A stretch of DNA of 19,816 nt, from assembly GCA_944363655.1 (NCBI GenBank), contig CALVUU010000024.1:1-19816 (forward strand), read 5' to 3'. The position numbers were made by a program, and so were the translations under genes. Below, piece by piece: positions 15,534 to 19,816 of the stretch; the first letter of the stretch is position 1; every line of letters starts with the position of its first letter. A model generated the notes under the pieces. That model was not told where the DNA came from. It did no database searches and saw nothing but the letters and a program-made list of their open reading frames with translations. Origin of the DNA: an uncultured Bacilli bacterium. Its GTDB lineage: Bacteria > Bacillota_I > Bacilli_A > RF39 > UBA660.

Positions 15534-16505
15534 TTACTTTTCTCCTTCTTCTAACATTGTAGTAATAAATATACCATATCCTGTTGTAGGATTATCAACT
15601 ACTACATGAGTTACTGCCCCAATTATTTTGCCATTTTGAATAATTGGTGAACCACTCATTCCTTGAACTACTCCTCCAGTTTTATCAAGTAATTCTGTAT
15701 CGTTTATTATAAATGATATATTTTTAATATCTGATGTTTCATTAATACCAGTTATTTCAATACTATATTCATTAATTTCTTCACCATTTAATACTGTATA
15801 TATAGTTGCATTACCTACTCTTACTTCATCAGGATTTGCTACTTCATATAATTCTTTATTAGGTAATTTAGCATCATACATACCATATATGCCTACATTA
15901 GTATTTTTAAGTATTTTACCATAAGGTGTATCATAATAAAATTTAGCATTCTTACTTCCTGGTATTCCATTTGCACTTTTATCAATACTAGTAATATAAT
16001 TTCTAAATATTATTCCACTTCTTACTTCTACTAATTCATTAGTATTAGATTCAACTATTTCATGACCTAAGGCTCCGAAAACTTTTGTTTCTGGATCAAT
16101 ATAAGAAAGTGTTCCAATACCTGTAATAGAATCTTTAACATATAATCCAGTTTTATATATATCTCCATCTTTAACTAATTCTAATTCACTATTCTTAATT
16201 TTACCATTTCTTTTTATGGTTACATCTACATATCCATCACTTACATTTTTTTCAATAATATCTGTAAGATCATCGACAGTCTCTACATTTATTCCATTAA
16301 CTTCAGTTATATAATCTCCCGATTTTATAACTGGAGTTCCTTTATTATATTTACCATTTATTTGATAAAAACCTATTACCATTATTCCATCAGAATTAAT
16401 TTCAATACCTAAAGTTTCACCTCCGGGGATAATATAGTCCGAATAAGCTAAAACATTCATCGGAATTAATAATAAACTTAATAATAATATCTTTAATTTT
16501 TTCAT
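15534..16505 (-). CDS. spoIVB: SpoIVB-type serine peptidase (family S55) with PDZ domain
   Basis: In spore formers SpoIVB is secreted from the forespore into the intermembrane space and triggers pro-sigma-K processing. This 323-aa protein has a signal peptide (1-20, ending NVLA), then IPGGETLGI, a PDZ domain (about 30-110) and the S55 domain. The triad can be placed: His148 in GALGHEI, Asp269 in NDTELL and Ser284 in GGVVQGMSGSP, followed by GAVTHVVVDNPTTGYGIF. The Asp-Ser distance of 15 equals that in Bacillus subtilis SpoIVB. It is about 100 residues shorter than the B. subtilis protein, mostly at the N-terminus. ATG follows GGTGAT. No other sporulation gene (spo0A, recN) is adjacent, so its cue and substrate here are open. 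Confidence 0.92.
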   Translation of the reverse strand: MKKLKILLLSLLLIPMNVLAYSDYIIPGGETLGIEINSDGIMVIGFYQINGKYNKGTPVIKSGDYITEVNGINVETVDDLTDIIEKNVSDGYVDVTIKRNGKIKNSELELVKDGDIYKTGLYVKDSITGIGTLSYIDPETKVFGALGHEIVESNTNELVEVRSGIIFRNYITSIDKSANGIPGSKNAKFYYDTPYGKILKNTNVGIYGMYDAKLPNKELYEVANPDEVRVGNATIYTVLNGEEINEYSIEITGINETSDIKNISFIINDTELLDKTGGVVQGMSGSPIIQNGKIIGAVTHVVVDNPTTGYGIFITTMLEEGEK

Positions 16506-16524
16506 TAAATCACCATCTATATTT

Positions 16525-16552
16525 ATTATGGATATTTTATAAAGATATACAA
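16525..16552 (-). promoter_or_regulatory. Probable spoIVB promoter
   Basis: On the minus strand TTGTAT (16547-16552), a 16-nt spacer and CATAAT (16525-16530), about 20 nt before the ATG. The -35 overlaps the T tract of the upstream terminator. It looks sigma-A-like; a sigma-G-type signal was not evident. Confidence 0.5.
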
Positions 16553-16580
16553 AACCAATAATTGGCTTACCAATTATTGG
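16550..16580 (-). terminator. Terminator of the DUF6273-like protein gene
   Basis: CCAATAATTGG-TAAG-CCAATTATTGG on the minus strand (16555-16580) is a perfect 11-bp stem with a tetraloop, followed by TTTTG. Confidence 0.8.
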
Positions 16581-16599
16581 CTATATTACTGAATTCTAA

Positions 16600-16710
16600 A
16601 TGGGGTATTTATACTGCCACATATATTTCGTATTACTTGAAGTGCGAGAAATAGTCCATCATACTCACCTAAGTATAGTCAATTATCTGCTCCGTAGTTG
16701 ATTTCATATA
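16600..16710 (-). pseudogene. Broken copy of a DUF6273-like C-terminal domain
   Basis: Minus-strand translation gives NYGADN-stop-LYLGEYD in one frame, then WTISRTSSNTKYMW in the next. Together they match the intact upstream protein's NNWLYMGALEWTLTPRSSYSYRVF. One in-frame TGA and one frameshift separate the pieces, and the rest of the domain is lost. The sequence is AT-rich like the genome, unlike the GC-rich block between it and the intact gene. It lies in the 210-nt stretch between that gene's stop and its terminator; the remainder of the stretch holds the hairpin at 16756-16771. Confidence 0.65.
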
Positions 16711-16755
16711 TTCCTTTCTAATATTTTTGCTTTGTTGATAACTCACGACTTCCGC

Positions 16756-16771
16756 GCTGGAGTCCGCCAGC
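16756..16771 (-). other. GC-rich hairpin just after the DUF6273-like gene
   Basis: GCTGG-N6-CCAGC lies about 20 nt after the stop codon in a 60-nt stretch with 35 G/C (16741-16800). It has no T tract. Diversity-generating retroelements have a hairpin shortly after the variable region that aids mutagenic homing; this stem is shorter than the classic one, so the link is inference. Confidence 0.45.
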
Positions 16772-16789
16772 TCTGAGGCTTAAGGGTTC

Positions 16790-18085
16790 TCACACTGCAA
16801 GGCGATACGGATCACTTGATGTTCCGCTTCCTCCTTGTAATGATACATTAGATTCTAGATAAAAGACAGGTCTAGCGGCATGACCGCTGTTAGCGTTGCT
16901 GCTGCCCAAGTAGCCAATGACGTCCACACTAAACACGCGGTAACTGTACGACGAACGCGGAGTTAATGTCCATTCTAACGCTCCCATATACAGCCAATTG
17001 TTTGCTGTTATTGTTGAATTTTCATAATCATATAAATTTGTTGCCCATGCATCGGAACTTGCAGCATATCCATAATCGCTTGGATACATTAATCCTATTT
17101 CATCAGTATAGGTTGTTGGGTTACTGCCATATCCGGCATTATTTCTTTCGCCATCATAAAATGCTTTTGCTGTATTACTACTTGATGTCATTCCTCCGAG
17201 ATGCCATGTTGTTTGTGCTATTAAGTTTTGCCATGTTGTACCTAAATAATTCCAATAATTGGTATTTAAATTTGTTTTATTAAATTCACTTGTTGTCCAG
17301 TTATTTGATCCATACGTACTTACACTTGTATCATAATTCCATCTATATGTTGCTATTGTACTTGTATCCATACTTCCTTTATAATAATTTGTATCATAAG
17401 GATACTTACCATAATAATCTCTTCCACCTGTTCCTAACATTGCACTTGTTGTATAATCAGCCTTTATTAATTTTATTTGATAATTACTATCTTTATCATC
17501 GTCAAATACGCCAATTATACGATATAAATTTTCTGCTGGACATGTTTCTTCATCTGACCCAAAGCATACATAGTTATTTGGGTCTGCTCCACTAAATCTA
17601 TATGAATTGTCTCCCGCTTCTTGATTAGCATTTGTGTAGGTTCCTACCCCATCATGATAATAAAGTCCATTTTCTCCATCTTCTGTATATATATATTTAA
17701 TAATATAATCTGAAAATATCGGCACATACACATCAAAATACACATAACACTTATCAGAAGTATTTGCTTCCATAATAACTCTATTGTTTTCATCATCCCA
17801 AGTTAGCTCACTACCATTTTCACAAGCAGATAACTGTTCATTAAAAACATATCCATCATTTGGCCATGTTGTATCACTAGTTACTTGATACTCTCCACTA
17901 CCGGCCTCAGTTTCATACATCATTGTTAATGCATTAGAACTTATTACTCTATTATCACTTACATTAGCATTGTCACTTTCATATATTACTTTATCTGAAT
18001 TAACAGAATTAATAATAACTAAAGTAATTGTAATTAAACAAATAACTATTCCACTAAATATAAATAATTTTTTTTGCTTTTCCAT
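16790..18085 (-). CDS. Exported variable-type protein with C-terminal DUF6273 (C-type lectin-like) domain
   Basis: A 431-aa protein with a short basic N-terminus and one hydrophobic segment (about 7-26) that should export or anchor it. Residues 30-130 contain a short module with Cys pairs (ACENG, DKCYVYFDV). Residues about 135-431 form one domain opening YRFSGADPNNYVCFGSD...CPAENLYRIIGVFDDD and ending NNWLYMGALEWTLTPRSS...ARPVFYLESNVSLQGGSGTSSDPYRL, the pattern of DUF6273-like proteins in gut Bacillota. ATG 18083-18085 with AAGGAGTG upstream is preferred to an in-frame TTG 13 codons earlier. Codons are AT-rich until about residue 369, then switch to GC-rich, C-ending codons. Ligand unknown; surface binding is inferred. 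Confidence 0.85.
   Translation of the reverse strand: MEKQKKLFIFSGIVICLITITLVIINSVNSDKVIYESDNANVSDNRVISSNALTMMYETEAGSGEYQVTSDTTWPNDGYVFNEQLSACENGSELTWDDENNRVIMEANTSDKCYVYFDVYVPIFSDYIIKYIYTEDGENGLYYHDGVGTYTNANQEAGDNSYRFSGADPNNYVCFGSDEETCPAENLYRIIGVFDDDKDSNYQIKLIKADYTTSAMLGTGGRDYYGKYPYDTNYYKGSMDTSTIATYRWNYDTSVSTYGSNNWTTSEFNKTNLNTNYWNYLGTTWQNLIAQTTWHLGGMTSSSNTAKAFYDGERNNAGYGSNPTTYTDEIGLMYPSDYGYAASSDAWATNLYDYENSTITANNWLYMGALEWTLTPRSSYSYRVFSVDVIGYLGSSNANSGHAARPVFYLESNVSLQGGSGTSSDPYRLAV
16871..16972 (-). other. Candidate variable region of a diversity-generating retroelement
   Basis: This 102-nt stretch encodes WTLTPRSS through the Arg of ARPVF (about residues 372-405). The codons include TAC, TAC, CGC, GAC, GTC, TAC, AGC, AGC, AAC, AAC and AGC. 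That is what results when AAC codons of a template are changed at A in positions one and two while the final C stays. G+C is 62 of 120 bases over 16861-16980, against roughly 30% just upstream in the gene. No reverse transcriptase, avd gene or template repeat is in the window, so any donor would act from elsewhere. Confidence 0.45.
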
Positions 18086-18128
18086 TTTAACACTCCTTGT
18101 CTCATTATCAGACTGTCTATACAATAAA

Positions 18129-18157
18129 ATTATATGTCTTTATTTAAGACAAGTCAA
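18129..18157 (-). promoter_or_regulatory. Promoter of the DUF6273-like gene with an operator in its spacer
   Basis: On the minus strand TTGACT (18152-18157) and TATAAT (18129-18134) are 17 nt apart, a near-consensus promoter. The spacer (18135-18151) is itself the dyad TGTCTT-N5-AAGACA. A protein bound there would cover the promoter directly. Confidence 0.85.
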
Positions 18158-18174
18158 GCAAGTTATGTCTTAAA
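18135..18174. promoter_or_regulatory. Probable operators of the divergent XRE regulator
   Basis: Three half sites of one motif are present: TGTCTT (18135-18140), AAGACA (18146-18151) and TGTCTTAA (18166-18173). The outer pair forms TTTAAGACA-N14-TGTCTTAAA (18143-18174). They sit between the XRE start (18201) and the divergent surface protein gene, the usual place for XRE binding sites. The XRE promoter itself is not clear; TAAAAT (18171-18176) is a possible -10. Confidence 0.65.
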
Positions 18175-18200
18175 ATGAGAAAATTTTAGTGGTGATAAAT

Positions 18201-18437
18201 ATGATAGGAAAAATTCTTAAAACCATGCGAAGAAAAAACAATTTAAGTCAAGAACAAGTTGGCAAATTAACAGGGTATGCTAGAAATACGATTTCCCAAT
18301 ATGAAACTGGAACTTTACAACCTGATTTTGCTACAATTGAAAAAATAGCCAACGAATGCGGCTATGAGATATTATTTTATAATAAAGAATTAGATGAAAC
18401 TTTAACTACTAAAAATATTAATCGTAAAGAGATATAA
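18201..18437 (+). CDS. XRE-family helix-turn-helix regulator, 78 aa
   Basis: A single HTH_3 domain protein with a short tail. The core is ILKTMRRKNNLSQEQVGKLTGYARNTISQYETGTLQPDFATIEKIA split over five helices, followed by CGYEILFYNKELDETL. ATG 18201-18203 with GGTGAT (18191-18196) is preferred over the in-frame GTG at 18189, which would consume the ribosome site. It is divergent from the DUF6273-like gene and convergent with the DUF1016 gene, whose stop is only 9 nt away with no terminator between. The dyads at 18135-18174 make autoregulation and control of the surface protein likely. Its 3' end is duplicated at 19566-19649. Confidence 0.88.
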   Translation: MIGKILKTMRRKNNLSQEQVGKLTGYARNTISQYETGTLQPDFATIEKIANECGYEILFYNKELDETLTTKNINRKEI

Positions 18438-18604
18438 AAGCAATATTTAAGAAATTATATACTCTTTTGCAAATATTCTATTATCACTACAATACTCCAT
18501 TATAAATTTATTATCTTTCTTACATATAATAATACCAATAGTTTTATCTTGATTATAACTTTTTAAATGTTTATCTATATAATTCATATATACTTCTATT
18601 TGAC
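18354..18604. repeat. Direct repeat, copy 1 (XRE 3' end plus DUF1016 3' end)
   Basis: This segment recurs at 19566-19816, offset 1212 nt, with 10 mismatches in 251 positions and no gaps by my hand alignment. It covers the end of the XRE gene, the 9-nt gap and the last 158 nt of the convergent DUF1016 gene. Copy 2 is cut by the window edge, so the true repeat is longer. Confidence 0.95.
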
Positions 18605-19337
18605 CAATATGTTCTTTTTTAAGTTCAGTTACTTTAAGTTCTACAACTACATAACAATTAAATTCTATATTATAAAGAAGTAAATCTATATAATTATAAG
18701 TATTACCTATTTTTATTTTGTATTCATTTTCTATAAAGCAAAAACTAGATCCAAGCTCTTTTAAGAAGGATGGAATATCTTCAAGTATCAATTGTTGTAA
18801 TACTTTTTCTGAAATAACATCGTAATTATTTTTATTTTTAATCATTATAGGATTTTTTATAAAGTCAGTAACAACAGGAGGTTCTTGTGCTATTAACTTA
18901 CTTTTTGTCTCATCATCCAATCTTTCATATTCGTTATTTTTAATTCTCAATCTTAATTCATTTCTAGTTAAATTTAAGTTTATACATTGATTAATATAAT
19001 ATAAAATTTTATTATCATCTTTTATTGGTAAAAGCTCGATATAATGACTCCAACTTAATTGTTGCGCCAACGGCGCAATTTTTTCGTTTGAAAACAACAT
19101 ATAAAATTGTCGTATTCTAAACAAAGTGCTACGATTATATTTTTTCCCAACTTCTGTTTGTAATTTTTTTGCATATATTCCAATTATATCTTCTCCATAA
19201 GCTGTACCAGCTTCATATAATAATTTACCTATATCATAATAGGTAATTACTTTATGCTTTTCCTTAGAATAGTCTTTAACTTTATTATATATTTCATTAT
19301 CTATTAATTTAGTCTTAATTTCATTATAATAATTCAT
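18447..19337 (-). CDS. YhcG/DUF1016-family PD-(D/E)XK nuclease-like protein
   Basis: A 296-aa protein of the YhcG/DUF1016 group. The N-terminal half is the helical domain, with IGKLLYEAG, YAKKLQTEVGKKYNRSTLFRIRQFYMLF and the signature APLAQQLSWSHYIELLPI (88-105). The C-terminal half is the PD-(D/E)XK domain with Asp218 (YIDLLLYN) and VVVELKV (Glu233, Lys235), then GQIEVYMNYID with Gln246. All core catalytic positions look intact. Family members are found near restriction systems and mobile DNA; the precise role is unsettled, and DNA or RNA repair/defence is inferred. ATG follows AAGGGGG. Its 3' end is duplicated in the next copy at 19659. Confidence 0.88.
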   Translation of the reverse strand: MNYYNEIKTKLIDNEIYNKVKDYSKEKHKVITYYDIGKLLYEAGTAYGEDIIGIYAKKLQTEVGKKYNRSTLFRIRQFYMLFSNEKIAPLAQQLSWSHYIELLPIKDDNKILYYINQCINLNLTRNELRLRIKNNEYERLDDETKSKLIAQEPPVVTDFIKNPIMIKNKNNYDVISEKVLQQLILEDIPSFLKELGSSFCFIENEYKIKIGNTYNYIDLLLYNIEFNCYVVVELKVTELKKEHIGQIEVYMNYIDKHLKSYNQDKTIGIIICKKDNKFIMEYCSDNRIFAKEYIIS

Positions 19338-19371
19338 TATTTCCCCCTTATATTTTAATTAACAGTTATTT

Positions 19372-19399
19372 ATTATAAACTATTATTTTTAAGTTTCAA
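19372..19399 (-). promoter_or_regulatory. Promoter of the DUF1016 gene
   Basis: On the minus strand TTGAAA (19394-19399), a 16-nt spacer and a perfect TATAAT (19372-19377), about 35 nt before the ATG. Confidence 0.75.
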
Positions 19400-19420
19400 G
19401 CAAATCGACATTTAACGTCA

Positions 19421-19457
19421 AAAAAAGCGGGTTAAATTAGATTTAACTCGCTTTTTA
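19421..19457 (-). terminator. Terminator of the truncated GH3 gene
   Basis: AAAAAGCGAGTTAAAT pairs with ATTTAACCCGCTTTTT on the minus strand around a 3-nt loop, with one G-T pair, and the 3' arm ends in a T7 run. The GH3 stop codon lies within it, so it is probably the native terminator of that gene. Confidence 0.8.
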
Positions 19458-19545
19458 AATTTAATATTCTTCTAACAGAATCATTTATTCTTTCTTCAGT
19501 AATGATTCCGTTTTTTACTGCTTCAATTACCGCAGGTTGTACAAA
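19432..19545 (-). pseudogene. C-terminal 36-residue remnant of a glycoside hydrolase family 3 gene
   Basis: Minus-strand translation from about 19542 to TAA 19432-19434 reads VQPAVIEAVKNG, then IITEERINDSVRRILNLK. This matches the final helix region of GH3 beta-N-acetylhexosaminidase/beta-glucosidase proteins (AVxxGxISEERIxxSVRRIL). Upstream the frame ends at once (TTT, then TAA), where the sequence changes into the duplicated XRE fragment. So the first several hundred codons have been lost at a junction near 19545. It cannot be translated as it stands. Confidence 0.72.
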
Positions 19546-19547
19546 TT

Positions 19548-19649
19548 AAAATCATTGACGGCAATGAATGTGGCTATGAGATATTGTTTTATAATAAAGA
19601 ATTAGATGAAACTTTAACTACTAAAAATATTAATCGTAAAGAGGTTTAG
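19548..19649 (+). pseudogene. C-terminal fragment of a second XRE gene copy
   Basis: The frame AAA ATC ... GAATGTGGCTATGAG through TAG 19647-19649 encodes NECGYEILFYNKELDETL and onward, the last third of the XRE protein at 18201. The HTH half is missing: the sequence before about 19548 belongs to the GH3 remnant on the other strand. The ending differs by one residue (KEV rather than KEI). No start codon or ribosome site is in frame. Confidence 0.8.
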
Positions 19650-19816
19650 AAACACTATTTAAGAAATTATATACTCTTTTGCAAATATCCTATTATCACT
19701 ACAATACTCCATAATAAATTTATTATCTTTCTTACATATAATAATACCAATAGTTTTATCTTGATTATAACTTTTTAAATGTTTATCAATATAATTCATA
19801 TATACTTCTATTTGAC
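19566..19816. repeat. Direct repeat, copy 2 (truncated by the window edge)
   Basis: Partner of 18354-18604, same orientation. Five of the ten mismatches cluster at the end of the XRE frame and the short gap after it, the least constrained part; the rest are scattered. Confidence 0.95.
19659..19816 (-). CDS. Second YhcG/DUF1016 copy, C-terminal part (continues past the right edge)
   Basis: Stop TAA 19659-19661 and the frame above it match the last 52 codons of the DUF1016 gene at 18447, including the GQIEVYMNYID start region at the window edge and FIMEYCSDNRIFAKEYIIS-type ending, with only a few substitutions. The frame is open over the visible part. Whether the upstream two thirds, with the catalytic residues, are intact cannot be seen. 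Confidence 0.82.
   Translation of the reverse strand, partial: QIEVYMNYIDKHLKSYNQDKTIGIIICKKDNKFIMEYCSDNRIFAKEYIIS

Noticed and set aside
16600..16710. TGA read as Trp in GADN-TGA-LYLG
   Set aside because: TGA ends tmk, ruvB and the DUF6273-like gene in this window, and the same stretch also needs a frameshift, so decay is simpler than recoding.
16966..17595. Plus-strand open frames opposite the DUF6273-like gene
   Set aside because: His/Leu/Tyr-rich translations typical of the antisense of an AT-rich Tyr/Asn-rich protein; no ribosome sites.
1..19816. tRNA, rRNA, riboswitch, transposase or integrase genes
   Set aside because: None was recognised by eye; glyA and folD leaders are overlapping genes with no room for riboswitches.

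Overview
The window is a low-GC, AT-rich bacterial chromosome segment using the standard bacterial code (TGA is a stop, TGG is Trp). Ribosome binding sites are of the AGGAGG and especially the AGGTGAT type, both complementary to a normal 16S 3' end. The gene content (SpoIVB peptidase, a Bacillota-type ruvB/queA neighbourhood, HSL-type esterase plus alcohol-acetyltransferase-like genes) points to Bacillota. An uncultured gut Bacilli/RF39-like lineage is my inference, not something the sequence proves.

Layout: (1) 1-1824, the 5' end of a large fibronectin-III-like surface protein on the minus strand, divergent from a small XRE regulator. (2) 1927-8075, a tightly overlapping minus-strand operon ruvB-folD-glyA-thyX-tmk-queA. 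The four middle genes make methylene-tetrahydrofolate, use it to make dTMP and phosphorylate dTMP to dTDP. (3) 8113-9686, a divergent single gene for a GspE/PilB-type secretion ATPase with its own promoter and terminator. (4) 9748-10500, a type III toxin-antitoxin locus of the ToxIN/AbiQ family: promoter, four 37-nt ToxI repeats, internal terminator, then a toxN gene split by a one-base frameshift. (5) 10525-15397, a minus-strand operon of an unknown two-TM protein, an HSL-type alpha/beta hydrolase, a condensation-fold acyltransferase, a zinc-ribbon membrane protein and a Nudix hydrolase. (6) 15534-16552, a SpoIVB-type serine peptidase. (7) 16555-18437, an exported DUF6273-like protein whose C-terminal coding end is abruptly GC-rich and looks like a diversity-generating variable region. 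A broken copy of the same domain lies just downstream, and a divergent XRE regulator has putative operators filling the spacer of the target promoter. (8) 18447-19816, two tandem copies of a YhcG/DUF1016 PD-(D/E)XK protein, separated by truncated pieces of a GH3 gene and of the XRE gene.

The most notable points are the frameshifted ToxIN locus, the variable-protein/XRE module, the double-length ThyX with its signature motif split over two halves, and the folate/thymidylate cassette sitting between ruvB and queA. No tRNA, rRNA, CRISPR array, transposase or reverse transcriptase was seen.
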